NCBI GenBank assembly: GCA_026686845.1
Contig: JAIVEN010000007.1
Span: forward strand, 33,167,001 to 33,231,000
Length of the DNA stretch: 64,000 nucleotides
DNA from: Adenanthera pavonina
Taxonomy: Eukaryota > Streptophyta > Magnoliopsida > Fabales > Fabaceae
Direction: 5' to 3'
Shown here: positions 37,326 through 50,073 of the stretch, piece after piece
How positions within the stretch are numbered: position 1 is the stretch's first letter
How the letters are laid out: each line of letters opens with the position of its first letter
The notes under the pieces: model-generated
What the model saw: the letters and a program-made list of their open reading frames with translations, nothing else
Database searches by the model: none
Told to the model about the DNA's origin: nothing
Translations under genes and position numbers: made by a program

Positions 37326-37600
37326 CTGATTGACGATTATTTTTCAGGCTCAGGTGTGACTCAAGAAGGACTGAGAGGAAGAGCCGTGGCTGTATCTGAA
37401 AGGAAGGCCAAGAGTGAAATCCGAAAAATAAAGAATCAAATTTCGTTTTACCCCACCTCCTGTTTTATTTTTTTATTTGTATTTACCTTTCCTAATCTAC
37501 GTCTACCTTACTTCAATGATCCTTCCCACATAAGATGATGACTCTCTCTCCCTCTCTCTCTAAGTTATTTCTGCTGCTGGATAAAATATCTGATTCTCTC
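37326..37600 (-). promoter_or_regulatory. 5' leader exon and promoter-proximal region of kinase copy A
   Basis: The leader exon ends at 37326. Upstream is an AGAGAG-rich tract on the minus strand at about 37538-37563, typical of plant 5' leaders. The start point is not resolved. Confidence 0.45.
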
Positions 37601-39681
37601 ACTCTCAGCAAATAGTCAAACTGAGTAAGCATGCTCCAAGAAACAGTTGAGTCCCAAAATTAATCCGTTGTTGTATATTTACTTATTTAGAAGAGAGAGT
37701 ATTTTTTTTTTTTTGCCAACGAAGAGGGAAGGATAAAACAGAACAAAAACAAATATATGTACACGTAAAGTTCAGTTGTTTTTATTTTTATTTATTTATT
37801 TTATCTCTTTTAGTTACTAAATATAAACATTTTATACATGTTTGTTATATATTCATAGAATAAGGTGTTATGAATTAACTCATAAAAAGTAATAAATTTA
37901 TGTATTAAAAATAAAAAATATATTATTTAAAAATACATTATACGTTTTTCCATATGAAAAAAAAAATTTTTACTTGAAGCATGTGGATTTAGATTCTTTC
38001 CATAAGAATACGTGTACTTTATAAGAGTTTTGTTGTGGCAAAAAGTCAAAGTACAATCAGGTCTTTTGATAGTCTTTTTCTGAGAGCCCTAAATTTTTTA
38101 ACAAATAACTTCAATTACTATATTGAGCAAAAAATTCCTTCTCAGGTCAACCCCATGGTACCTTGGTAAATGTCGGTCAAAATCTTCTTCGACAAACATC
38201 TTTTGCAGTCAATGGCATGTGCTATGCAAATAAATTGTTGTTCCACATAACACAAGTGAACTATGCTTATAACAAATACTTCTTCCGTTTTAATTTATAA
38301 TATACTTTTAACTATTACATATCTATTAAAATAATAATTAATAATTAAAATTTTTTTTATTTTTTAAATTATCTTTATTTAATAATATTTCATACATTAA
38401 TAAATTGTAGCTATTTTCTCCTTCATTTTTTTCCTGAGTTCCCATGGGTCATTGGTAATTGTGAAGAGTAAAATTTTTGGGATAAATTTTTCTTCATTCA
38501 TTTATAATTTGACCAAACCATTAAAGAATTTTTATTAAATACATTGGTAACCGTAGAATATATAAACTTACTTATTAGAGACAATACTGAAAAAATAATA
38601 AAAAAAATACAATGTAATTCACACAATGCACTATATTTTAAAATATGAATTTATCAGAATAGTACACTATATAACGTAACGGAGGGAGTATAAGAATAAA
38701 AATGTTTACCCCTTAAGAAAAAATTTTCTTTTGGGTCGATATGGTGCATCAAATTAAGATTTGATCATTTAAAATTAGTCAAACTATTTGTTTATTTCCA
38801 TTGATTTAATATGCAGTTATAGCATCTAGCAGGTGAAAAATATTATGTTTTTCATTCAAGTAAATAATTATTTATCATAGTCTGTGAATAAAAATATATT
38901 ATAATTAACTACAATGAAGGATGCTGAGAAGCTATCAAGAAAGTGCTTTTATAAAAAGACATTGTTAAAGATAATGACTGATTTAAAAAAAAAAAACTCA
39001 AGGGTGTGTGAGTGTAAAAATATATATTCAAATTTCACATTAGACAAATCGGAAGGATTTAGAAGTCTATAAAATGAAAAAATTCACACCACTAATTAAA
39101 TTACAGATTAAGAGAAAAATTAAGTGATTAACATGCTTAATAAATGTCAAGGTTAGTATATTATAGCATTAATTAATATATTAAGAGTCTTTCTTTGTCA
39201 ATTAGATATTCTTCATTGGGCCTATCAGTAATATTCCCATAATACAACTCTGCAGCGAACTTAATAAATGCAAGATAACTTCACACGGAATCCTACTTTT
39301 TAAAAGATTAAATTAAATTTCTTCCATCGTAATTCAAGATTCTACTCTTTATAATTTATTATTAGTAAATCATGAATTAAAAAATTAAAGTGAGAACTTA
39401 AACATGCATCAAATAGTGACAACGATCAAATCTTGACTGCATCAATTGTGGTTTGTGCATGGCAAAGTAGAAACGAGTCTAAAATGCAAAACTTTCAACT
39501 TCATTTAAGTTGTTAATATACAAGAAAAATGTTGTTTAGTGTGTATAGTACTTTGGATTAGAAAAACAAAAATGTACATCCTTGGAAGATCTATCAATGT
39601 CATCCGATTAACCCCAATCAGAAAGTAGAAAAATTCCCAAACAGTATAGAAGGAAAGAAGAAAGAGGAGATCATCAATCAT
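37601..39681. other. Spacer between the tandem kinase copies
   Basis: About 2.1 kb, very AT-rich, running from the leader of copy A to the stop codon of copy B. Apart from the Stowaway-like MITE at 38279-38688 I see no gene. Confidence 0.5.
38279..38688. mobile_element. Stowaway-like (Tc1/Mariner) MITE
   Basis: About 410 bp flanked by TA on both sides (38277-38278 and 38689-38690). The right end, read inward, is CTCCCTCCGTTACGTTATA, the Stowaway consensus start; the left end CTTCTTCCGTTTTAATTTA is a diverged partner. The interior is AT-rich and non-coding. It lies in the spacer between the two kinase copies. Confidence 0.78.
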
Positions 39682-42600
39682 TTATTTAGAAGGCTTTTGA
39701 GGCTGTGATTTGGTTTGGGAAGCAGAAGAGGCAGACATGACCCTTAAGCGACTGGCTATTTCTGTGAAGGATGGTCTGGCTGCAGGGTTTGGAGCCCAGC
39801 ATTGCTCCATCAGTGTTCTCCATTCAGAATCACAAGAACTCGGGATTGTTGGCCTTAATGTGTTATTTACAATCCCACCTGCTAGGTGAAGAGAGACAGA
39901 GACAGAAAGATTAATATGATCAGAATGATTATGAGAGAGAGAAAGAGAGCACTCAGATGTATGATGATAAAAATGCATTTTATCCTTCTAAACTTGTGCT
40001 TAACTAAAAAAATGATACATCAACTTTGAGAGAGTGAATTACACAGATCAGGTGTGTGTGTGTGTGTGTGTTTGTGTGTATGGAGAATAAATTACACAGA
40101 TTTCCAATAGATTTTATGAAATTACGTAGAACTTTCCTTTATTTTCAAAATTTACGTAGATCTCAAAAACGAAAAGTAAATTACACAAACCATTCTTTAG
40201 TCTTGCTAAAATGACATTAACATACCTTATAAACATACACAAATCATCCTTAAAACAGAGTAAATTACACATATCTTCTTTAGTTTTAGTTGAAATTGCA
40301 CAAACAGGTTCGTATATTTCGAAAATAGAAAAAGTCTCTATAGGTTTTGAAAATAATGAGAGTTCTGCGTGATTTTAATAAAATTCAAAGGAGATTCGTA
40401 AAGGCATTATCTATGTAATTTTAACAAAATTTTCCCGAAAAATCTTTGTAATTTACTCTTAAGTTTTAGTCTATGATGAAATATAAAGCATCCCAATATC
40501 CCCATATGTAATCCAGTGTTATTAATAGTGTAAGCAGCCAATGGCAGCCTCAAAACCAGCATGTCAAATGGCTGATGGCATGATGGCCACAAGTGACACA
40601 AGGAGATCATCTTAGAAAAATTTAATATTTGTAAAATCCAAAAAGCTAATAAGAGGTTACTTAAATACAAATGTAGAAACCTATTTAAAAAATATGCAAC
40701 ACAAGACTTTAGTTAAGAGCCCCTGTTACAGAGAAGATAAAGAAGAGCATTGAAAAAGATCGCACCTATGATTGCACCATAGTGCATATTGGCATATGGC
40801 TCCTCACCGGTTAGAATCTCCCATAATACTATGCCAAAGGAGAAAACATCAACCTACAAATCAAAAGCATTCTCAGCATTCAATACTCGCAAGCAACATA
40901 AACATGAAGAAAACCAAAGACAAAGGAGAGAAAAAGGATGATGAATTTAAGGCATTATCTGTTTGAATGATCATTAAGAGATGAAAATTCACAATATAAG
41001 CAAAAGATTTCGTATGTTGCGGAAGAATGAAAATGAAATATGAGTGTGCTCGTTTAAATTAAAATCCTCAAACAAATAGAATTAGATGGGAGTTTCTACT
41101 CCAAGGCAGGAGAAAGGATGACAAGTCCTAAGCACTGGACTACTGGAGAATGAATCTGAAATAGTTTAGACTTAAGAGAATTGCATAATGCAAGATGGAC
41201 AGACTTCCAACATCTAGAGGTAGAGCCATAGAGGAGCGATCCATATAATTTAACTGTTTAGTTAAATTTCTCTTCTTTGTAGTGCTATTACAGAAAAGTA
41301 TTTCATGAGAGAAGACTTCATATTTTACCTTTTCTGAGACTTTGTTGCTGCTGCCATTCAGCAACTCTGGAGCCATCCAAGGAAGGGTCCCCCGAACACC
41401 ACCCGAAACCAATGTATTTCGTTTAATTTTTGACAAGCCAAAATCACCAACCTGAAAAATAAAATAAATTTCTTAGTTTTCTCAACAGTTATAGACAAAT
41501 TATGAAATAATAATCTCAGCATAAATACCTTGCATATTGGCCTCAGAGGGTCTTTCAAGTTCACAAGCAAATTGTCACATTTTAAGTCAAAATGCACAAT
41601 ATTTTTTGAATGCAAATATTCCATTCCAAAAGCTGCATCCATGGCAATTATCAGCCTCTTGCGACGATCAAGATACCTGCAATCACAATGATGATCGAAT
41701 CCTCAAAGATAAATCTATCTAGAAAATACGAGATCATCAAATGAACATGTTTGATGACATCATAATTCTAGTTTCTATGTTTTAGGCAGCTACATAATTG
41801 TGAAAGCTACTGTAACAAAGCAGAAAAGTGGTGTCACTTCCATATAAGAGACAATATTGTATTAGCTTATAGCATTCACTTTATTAAATGTAAGGAAGTT
41901 GTATGCCACAATCAGTTAATATTACTGCACTATGGCATGAACATAATTCATTAAACCATAATTGTTTTCAAGTTTACTGGCTGAACAAACTAGGTAACAG
42001 AAATGTATTAACTATATATGGATGCATTACCTATCCTTGCGAAGTAATACATGCCTAAGAGAGCCATCCACCATGTACTCTGTAACAGTAGCCATTGTTC
42101 CTCCAGGTCCATCCTGGACCACGCCATAAAATGCCAAAACATTTGGATGATGAAGCTTGGAAAGGATGTCAGCTTCCCGCCAGAATTCTACAGTCTGAGA
42201 AAAGAAGTAATCATCAACTCATGTCTCAAAATATATCGTTCTCATTCTAGAATATCGTTAAGAAAGCAAAGAGTATGTTATCCAACACTTACCAGCCTCT
42301 CTTGCTCTGATGATCTACCAGTGAAACAGATTTTCTTTATCCTTTTAATGGCAACATCAGTTCCCCTCCATTTTCCATGATACACAGTTCCAAAGGTCCC
42401 AGAACCCAGTTCCTTCAGCTCTTCAAGATCTTCATTCTTTATGACCTACCAACACCATATGGACAAAATTTTATGATAAAACATCAAGGATTTAAAGCCA
42501 GTGTTTAAGAAAGATAACAAAGGCATATACAGAGCCTGTCAATGTTTATACGTGACATAACCTTACTTTTACTGCTTTATTTTCCAAGAAACTCCCTGTT

Positions 42601-45600
42601 TTTAGTTGTCCTTGGAGGTATTACCCATCATAATCTCTTTATACAAGAATTCCCCTTCATCTTAAAAAGTAACTAATTCCTAGTCCTGTTCCATGTGACT
42701 CTGAACTTTTGTTCCCTTCATCAAGACTATGTAATAAAGATAAACACAATATTTGTCAGTTGCAAAATAGTCAAAATTCATTTATGCTATCAACATTCCC
42801 ATCTGGAAAAAAAGGAAAAAGTACAACTTAGTATTTGACTGGAAAATCCCCAAGAAAATCTGCCGACAAATTTAGGCTTCTTACATCATAAAGCGGGAGA
42901 TTATATGAGATAGAGATCTTGGGGGAAAAAAGAAATCTTTGAACCCTATTTCAAAATTTAGGGCGAGAAATCTACTCAAATAAACTTTGGCTATTTACCA
43001 AAATTGCATGTTCCCAGTTGCAAGAAAGTATCCTCAGTCAGCACAAAAGGGAATGCCTATATAAATTCTCATACTAGAGAGATGTCCTACATCTGAAAGC
43101 TTATAGCTCAAGAGGAAACTGGATATGATGACTGGTGTTATGGCTTAATAAAAAATCAAAATGACCATAACTGATTCAGTAACCATAATGTAAGAAATCC
43201 CCAAAGCAGAGCAGGGAAATTGATGCCCCAGCTATTATTATTATCGATTAAACTCATCCTCAAGGCAACTGGTATCAATTTCTATAAGAAGCAAATAGTT
43301 CATATTGAATACAATTTCTGCAACCAAAACCTTAGAACAAATAGCATATTCCGGAAGCATTGCTGCATATTCAAGCATCATACCTGCAATGTACTAATAT
43401 CAAAACCTCCTAGAGAAGGATCAAGTGGAGGTAGACCACTATTTCTTGTTTCAAACTTCCCATCCTAAAGTAAAGCCATAAAAAATTTTCGTCAGAATAA
43501 AAGAAGAATTGCACAGATCCTGAAACCAAACAACCACAAAAAACATACCTCATATTCTGATTCTTGTGCTCTTGAGTTCTCCATTATAGGATCAAACCGT
43601 ACACTTTCAGTCTCATTCACTTGGGAATGATCATAACTAGACTGTACAAAGGTGGTTTCTGTTCCAATCATTCCATGAAAATCTTTTTGACTTTCTCCAT
43701 CAAAATTGAGGCACAAATCTGCATAATCTATAGAAATTTCATTGGTTGCTAGAGGTGTAACAAGGTGAGTTTTATCATCTCCTACTTTTCCAGATGCAGG
43801 TGAAAAACCAAGAGGATCCCGATCAATAAGAGAGATGTTATCTAGCCCTTCTTGCGCCAGTTTACCAAAATATGACCATGACTTAGGTTCATGGTTTTCC
43901 ATGTTTACGCTTACGCCCACTCCAATACTAGTTAGTGGATGTAAACTGGATGTGTCTTCCGCAAGTACTGCTTTAGTATACATATCACTAAGCAGTTCAT
44001 GAGGAAATCGATCATCAATGTCAATAAGAATGTCACCTTGTGCTTGTTTGGGAAGAGCATTTGATGGAAAACCATGAGAAATGTCTTCAGTTGTGTTTCC
44101 AGTTAAAGAAACAGGTCCTTCTGGCACCATAGAATCATTATTGGATTGCTTCCCTGAGCTATCACCCCAATTAATCTCCGGAAGGTAAGATGTTGGATCA
44201 TCACTGTGCTTAAAAGACGGAACCTGATCCAAAGCAGGAAAATCAGATTTGCAGTTTTTGTTTTCATCAACCAGGGGCTTGCTATGGTTATCCTCACAAT
44301 GCCTTTCAGTCTCTGGCCTAATGACCTGATCCTCATTTACCACCAATTTACTTCCTTCATTGATTGGAAGTACCTGCTTCAACTCCAGATCCACATGTTC
44401 TGAGAGTTTCGACTTTATCTGACTGCTTGTCTCAGGCAATAGTTTATGCATCTGTAGTTTGGCAAGCCCATTATCAATGATGTGGCCATCTGCATGCAAC
44501 GGTTTTGATGTGGTGCTCAAATCCTCAGTTAAATTAGACTGATTTCCATTGTGCAAGTTGTCACCAGATTCTATAACTGAATACTGTGGGTTGATGTCAG
44601 AAAGTAAATCTGATACAGGAAACTGAGAATCATACGTGTCATCCGACTTTGCAGACCGATTCAGTAACTCTATTTGCTCCCTAGGAGTTCTTTCAGAATA
44701 AGAATAGTAAACTCTTTTAGGCATTGGAGGAGGGTGAAGACAACTTAAATCAATCCCATTGGACTGAGAATCAACATAAGCAGGACCAAATGTGCTGCTA
44801 GATGTGGAAGGGGTCTCTTTATACTCCTGATGCTGCTCCTTTTTCATTGATGGCAATGAGGGTAGATGTTCCTCAGGTATGTGAACTGCAATTGCTGCTT
44901 TAGTAAAATCATTTTTCAAGAAACCATCTTTTGGCTGTGTGGGAACAGGGGATGGTGTTTCCGAGGATAAAACTTTCACAGGATTACTTCCTTGTGGAGC
45001 TGAACTATCACCTATCCTTTTCACCATCATTGCTGGTATGTCTGAATTCTGTACTTGTAATCCATTAAGTGAAGAACCTTCATTCAAAATCCCTTGTTGA
45101 TTTATCATCCCCGGAGGAGGCATAGCATTAGAAGTCTCTACGAGAGTAGTCTCTACGAGAGTAAAGTTTTGAGAAGGATTAAGGCCATGGTGAATAGAAT
45201 ATTGACTAAAAGTTTCCCCAAGGTGCATCATCTGGTCTCTGTAGAGTGAATAGCTTTCATAAGCATTTGAGGAAGTTGGAGCAATTGGTTTAGAAGACTG
45301 AATAGTAGATGGCAAGTCAAATTTGCCAATCAATGGAGCATTGCTGATACTCATAGATTCTACAGGAACTTTACTACCTTCCCTCTCAATATTTTGCCTG
45401 TCCAATTCATGTATATCATTTGCTGAAGAGCTCACACCAAGAAGCACTGAGTTATTTCTTGAACCCAAGTCCATGCCATTAACAGCAACAACATATTGGA
45501 CCTCAGAATCATCACCCACACTACTGAGACCAAATTGAGAATCGTCCAAATCACTCATTGAGAATAAGAAAATCCTAAGCTTTTGTGATCCTTCTCTATC

Positions 45601-46347
45601 TGCTGGATGATTACATTCCTCCATCATATTCTGCAAATCCTCATCAGATGACACAGAGACCAACGCATCAAGATCTTCCCCAGGAAGCTGATACTTAATT
45701 ACACGAGCCTGATTATATATTAACAATGATTTCTGCATAAGCTCCTGATAAGATATGTCCTTTCTTATACGGATAATGCGAGTTTCACCTCCAACATACC
45801 TAAGCTTTCCATCACCAGGTCGTGGCAATATTCTACCACCAAAGCTGCAAAGGACTTTCATTGTCATTGATGAGCTATCAGAACTTCCATAAGAGGTATA
45901 CCCATGCAAAAATCGACCATTCTCCTGATTATTTGAAGTTCTTGTCATTGATTTAATTGATCCATAATTGCATCTGTCTCCATGTAATAATGTTTCCTTT
46001 CCATCAAACTCTTTAGGACCCTTGCCAACCATTTCACGCATAGAAGTATCGGATCCACCATTACATCCTACATGACTAATATGACTTGTTCTAGAATTGG
46101 GATCACCAACATTGGAAATAACTGGCTTCCTAAGATTCACCCTATCTCGCATAAATTCAAGTGCAAATTCCTCACCAGTCTGTATAGAGTAATTAAGTAC
46201 AGGTTTAACTTCTGATGTAATGGGGACATATGGTCCCCTGCTAGTTTGCATGCCATCCAGATGGTCCTGCATTACTGACTGTGAGGCAGGGTGGAATTCC
46301 TCAAATCTAGGTTCCATATTTAGCAACAGATCAGTTTCAGTCACCAT
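39682..46347 (-). CDS. PB1-domain Raf-like MAPKKK, B4 group (tandem copy B)
   Basis: Paralogue of copy A with the same eight-exon plan: 46347-43549, 43464-43384, 42445-42293, 42194-42031, 41676-41529, 41451-41329, 40853-40766, 39878-39682, summing to 3753 bp and 1250 residues. Five kinase exons match copy A exactly in length and phase (153, 164, 148, 123, 88 bp). PB1 domain at about residues 161-250; disordered middle region; kinase domain at about 968-1231 with an intact glycine loop, HFDLKCDN catalytic loop (Asp1096), DFG and GTLPWMAPE. The start ATG lies about 20 bp after a leader acceptor; a second Met (MEPRFEEF) aligns with copy A and is an alternative start. The disordered middle has diverged most. 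The low end of exon 7 is set by phase and by comparison with copy A. Confidence 0.95.
40031..40459. mobile_element. Candidate MITE in the last intron of kinase copy B
   Basis: About 430 bp bounded by inverted ends: AGAGTGAATTACACAGAT at 40031-40048 and the reverse complement of AGAGTAAATTACAAAGAT at 40442-40459 (16 of 18 match). The motif AATTACACA recurs inside at about 40090, 40188 and 40264. A GT microsatellite is included at about 40051-40080. Target duplication is weak (ACTTTGAG against AGTTTTAG). The matching intron of copy A lacks it. Confidence 0.5.
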
Positions 46348-46369
46348 TAGAAATGTGAAGAAACACCTG

Positions 46370-48284
46370 CAATCAAGGAAATTCAGGTCCCACTATCTTA
46401 TTTCCAGAATACAACCTCAATGCAAAGCAATAGACCTGCGAACATAATGGAATAAAGTCTGAGCATCAATTTAACATGCAAAAGAAGTCACTGTACGTTG
46501 AAACAACTTTAAATGGCAAGCAACAAAAAAGAACTACGGCCAATAGAATTATCAGAGAGATAATAAACTGCTAAAAGCTAATACTATGTATTTACACCTG
46601 GACTGTAAGCTAATTACCATTAAAGTTAAAACTATGTTATAAATAATTTATAAAGCATGGTAAGTACTAAAGCACTATTACTAACTTCAACTTTAAAACT
46701 GAATGATGAAGCTGGGCTGTAGAATGATTGATGATGCTATTTGGTGGATAACTATAGTTTCCTCTAACGGCTAAAAGGAAAATTGGTCAAGAGTGCGGAC
46801 ATGAACTGGGTATAACCTATAGGAACACAACACAACTAATAAGATACTGATAGGGATTTTGGTAGTATGGGATGTCTAAGTCCCACATTGAGTAGTATGG
46901 AATGACCAAGTCTCACATTGAGTAGTATGGGATGCCCAAGTCCCACATTGAGTAGTATGGGATCCTCAAGTCCCATATTGAGTAGTATGGAATGTCTAAG
47001 TCCCACATTGAATAGTATGGAATGCTCAATGAGATATTTAAGTGGGTTGATTCTCCTACCTCAATAGCTAGCTTTGGGTGGAGGCTTTCCCATCCCACTT
47101 GGATACTCATCAGATACACATAAAACAGAATTGATGAAGTTCTAATCAGCCTAGGAATTTGCATCTTCTGGATGAATACGGGACATGAATGATGACTTAT
47201 CTCCGTCTATTAATTGCTTTTATGACTACTTTCATGAAAACTACTAGTTTTTTTATTAACTTATTTTCAGTATGTGAAAAATAAAATCCAACGGAGAAAA
47301 TTTAGTAAACCCTAGAACAAAATTATTTCAAGAAACTGAAAGCCAGCCAAATACCATTTTTATTTTTCCTTGAAGAAACATCCAGGTAAATATAATTTGC
47401 TATTTCCAATTAAAAAAAAATCCATCCTTAAACACGAAAAAATTTGAAGAAAGGAGAAAGTATATGGATTCCAACAGTTACTAATGATGTGCTATACAGA
47501 TGCTGCCATATAGCACAAACAGAAGAAGGTCTCATATTCTTAAATTCACAGACCAAAGGAACATATGCATGTACATCAATAAAATATCCAAGTTTCGGAT
47601 GCCCAAGTAAGAATCAAGAAGCAAGTTATAACATAAATTACAAACATCCAGCTCTGAAAATATGGTTCTGGAAATTTGTTAGCTGTGCACTCAGTTACAG
47701 TCCGATGTGCAAATGCTGCATTCAATGAGCTGTTAATAACTACAAGTGCAAATCTGATTGCTTTGAAGGATAAACCATTATTTACGGAACAATTGGAGGT
47801 AGCAACTAAGTCAAGAATCGAGATCATCACTAACCCAAGAAGTGGAAGCGTAACATTAGCCATTATCATAGAAGAGATATATCAAACACCAGAATTAGCA
47901 CACTAGGTCATCATATAGATTCCTTAAGAAATCCCAGAAACACAATCAGCTTCCTTTCAACTCCACCCCGATTCCTAAAATCCAAGTTTATCAATCAAGG
48001 ATTCTAGCACTATCCCTGTCCACCCCCCCCCCCCAAAGAAAAAAAACACCAAAAAAAAAGCCATGGATAAATAATAGAGCACTTCACCATCTATAAAGCA
48101 CCAATACTTATCTGTCCTACACTCCGATCATACAAAACTCAACTCTTAAAGTTATACTTTTGACGATAAATACTTTGTCGTGTCATCCGTGTACCTTTAT
48201 CCGTACAGCATCCGTGATTATCAGTTAACACTGAAACAAAGGGCATCACTAAGAATCAAAATACGAAACAGGATCAAAAAATAC
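46370..48284 (-). other. 5' leader intron of kinase copy B
   Basis: Inferred from an acceptor TGCAG about 20 bp above the start codon and a donor CTGAG|GTATTTTT at 48284/48285 on the minus strand. About 1.9 kb, AT-rich apart from a 30-bp minisatellite at 46861-47030 and a C-run at about 48017-48033. ORFs inside it look accidental. Confidence 0.6.
46861..47030. repeat. 30-bp minisatellite, about 5.7 copies
   Basis: Units in exact 30-bp register starting at 46861, 46891, 46921, 46951, 46981 and 47011 (last partial). Each begins AGTAGTATGG or GGTAGTATGG and carries AAGTCCCACATTG with a few substitutions per unit. In the minus direction it reads CAATGTGGGACTT. It lies in the leader intron of kinase copy B. 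Confidence 0.95.
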
Positions 48285-48500
48285 CTCAGAAAGGAACAAT
48301 CTTTCTCTTCTTCATTGTTCCAGCTCATGGCTCATAGTTTATACGCCACGGTTCAAGGTCTCAGGGAGGAACATCTGAAACAAAGCTTTTATGCGAAGAG
48401 GTAAAGAACCCATCTTTAATTTCTATTGCTTTCCCGCATTACGACTGAATCTACTTCTGCTTCAGTGACTTTAGGTACACAAAATGACCTCTCTTTCACT
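48285..48500 (-). promoter_or_regulatory. 5' leader exon of kinase copy B
   Basis: Leader exon ending at 48285 with an AAGAAGAGAAAGA purine tract on the minus strand. The transcription start is probably within the next 200 bp. No confident TATA box. Confidence 0.4.
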
Positions 48501-48659
48501 CGCTTTGCCGGTGGCACCACCCCTTTCGTTTGCGCCGAAAATATATATTTCAATGTTTTGCATAACCGGAAAAGAGTGAATCGAATTCCTAAACTACCCC
48601 TGGTGGTTTATCGTTATTACCAAAATGCCACGTGGGAATAACGTGCGCTAGGGCATCAC

Positions 48660-49420
48660 ACCGCACTGACGTTTGGGATTTTAAGAAAGAAAAAAAAATA
48701 ACACTAAAATAGAATGATATAAAATAAATTAAATATAAATGTAAAGGTACTAAATAATATTTATATTTTAAAAAATAATAATAATTTAATAAATATCATA
48801 CATCTTATTTTTTATGTAATAAAAATATTTTATTATTAAAAATGATACCAGAGGAGGCCCAAATCTTTCAACTTGACTCTACATTTGCATCTTTAATTGA
48901 AATTTTAATTAAGATTTATAATCAAGTTAGATGTTCATTTTCTGCTTTTTAGAAATATGTTGCTTATTTGCTTTTTTTTTGTCCTTTAGCTCTAATTATT
49001 ATAATGAGTGGAGACTTAGCCTAGTAGTGATATTTTTTACAAATTAACTTTGTATATCCTCGTGATATATTTTTAGATAAGATTTTATTTATACAATTAT
49101 TTGATATTTAATATTATTGATTCAAAATTTAAATATCTATATATAATTAAAAATATAATGAAGTACACTGTACATTAGTCCTGAACAGTGTGGCTCTATT
49201 TATTAGACTCATATTCTTTTTTTTGTTTTCTTTTTTTAATTTATTTTTCTTTTACAGGTGAGATTTATCTTTCTTTATTATTTTAAATAGGATCACTTTT
49301 TTTATTTTTTTTATATATATTAATTTTAAACCTTACTTATAAGAAGAAAAAGCAGAGAGAAAGTTAAGGAAATATTATAAATTAGAGATAGAGGTAAGAG
49401 ACGACAAAGGTAAGCTAAAT
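48660..49420. other. Intergenic AT-rich stretch
   Basis: About 760 bp between the kinase B promoter and a MITE candidate. Very AT-rich, with no ORF or defined repeat. Confidence 0.5.
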
Positions 49421-50073
49421 GCCCGTTTGGATTAACTTATTCATAAGTGATTATAAGAATAAGTGATTATGTATAAGTGATTATGAGAATAAGTGATTAT
49501 GTAAAAAATGATTTGTGTTTGGATATGTTGAATTTAAAAGTGATTTTCCATAATTGATTGTATTTGGATAAATATGATCAAAATCCCTTTTGGATAAACA
49601 ATTACTTGAAATGTCTTAAATGTCCCTGGTCTTTAAATAATATTAGTCCTTTTATAAATGAATCATTTATACATAATAATATTATGTAATTAGAAAAAAA
49701 TTTAATAGTTTTGTAAGTAAAATTCTAATTTATAAATAATATGAAAATATTATATAACTAAAATTATCAATGTACATGTTAAATTAAAAATTAAAAAAGA
49801 CTAAGGTTTAATATTAAAAAATAATTATATGGCTGGGGAGCAAATGGGTGAAGAAGAATACGATGAGAGACAAAAGGAAAGGTGGGGTCATTTTGGTCAA
49901 ATGGGTCATATTATTCAGAAAAGTGATTATGAAAAGCTACTGAAGCCAGCTTAATTCAATCAAACTTATTTTGGGATAAATAATTATGTAATTTAGACAG
50001 GTGTTTGGGAATTGATGAAATAAGTGTTTTTTTTTTTACCCCATAAATACTTAATAGATTAATTCAAACATGC
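49421..50073. mobile_element. Candidate hAT-like MITE with subterminal repeats
   Basis: About 650 bp. The left end begins GCCCGTTTGGATTAACTTAT; the right end read inward is GCATGTTTGAATTAATCTAT, an imperfect inverted repeat. Just inside the left end the motif ATAAGTGATTAT recurs three to four times, and AAGTGATTATGA is found again near the right end at about 49920, in the style of hAT subterminal repeats. No transposase is encoded. I could not identify a clean 8-bp target duplication, so family placement is tentative. Confidence 0.55.

Noticed and set aside
47576..47869. 97-codon minus-strand ORF with membrane-like composition in the leader intron of kinase copy B
   Set aside because: No recognisable family and an opposite-strand ORF of similar length over the same bases. 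It lies in an inferred intron. Treated as chance.
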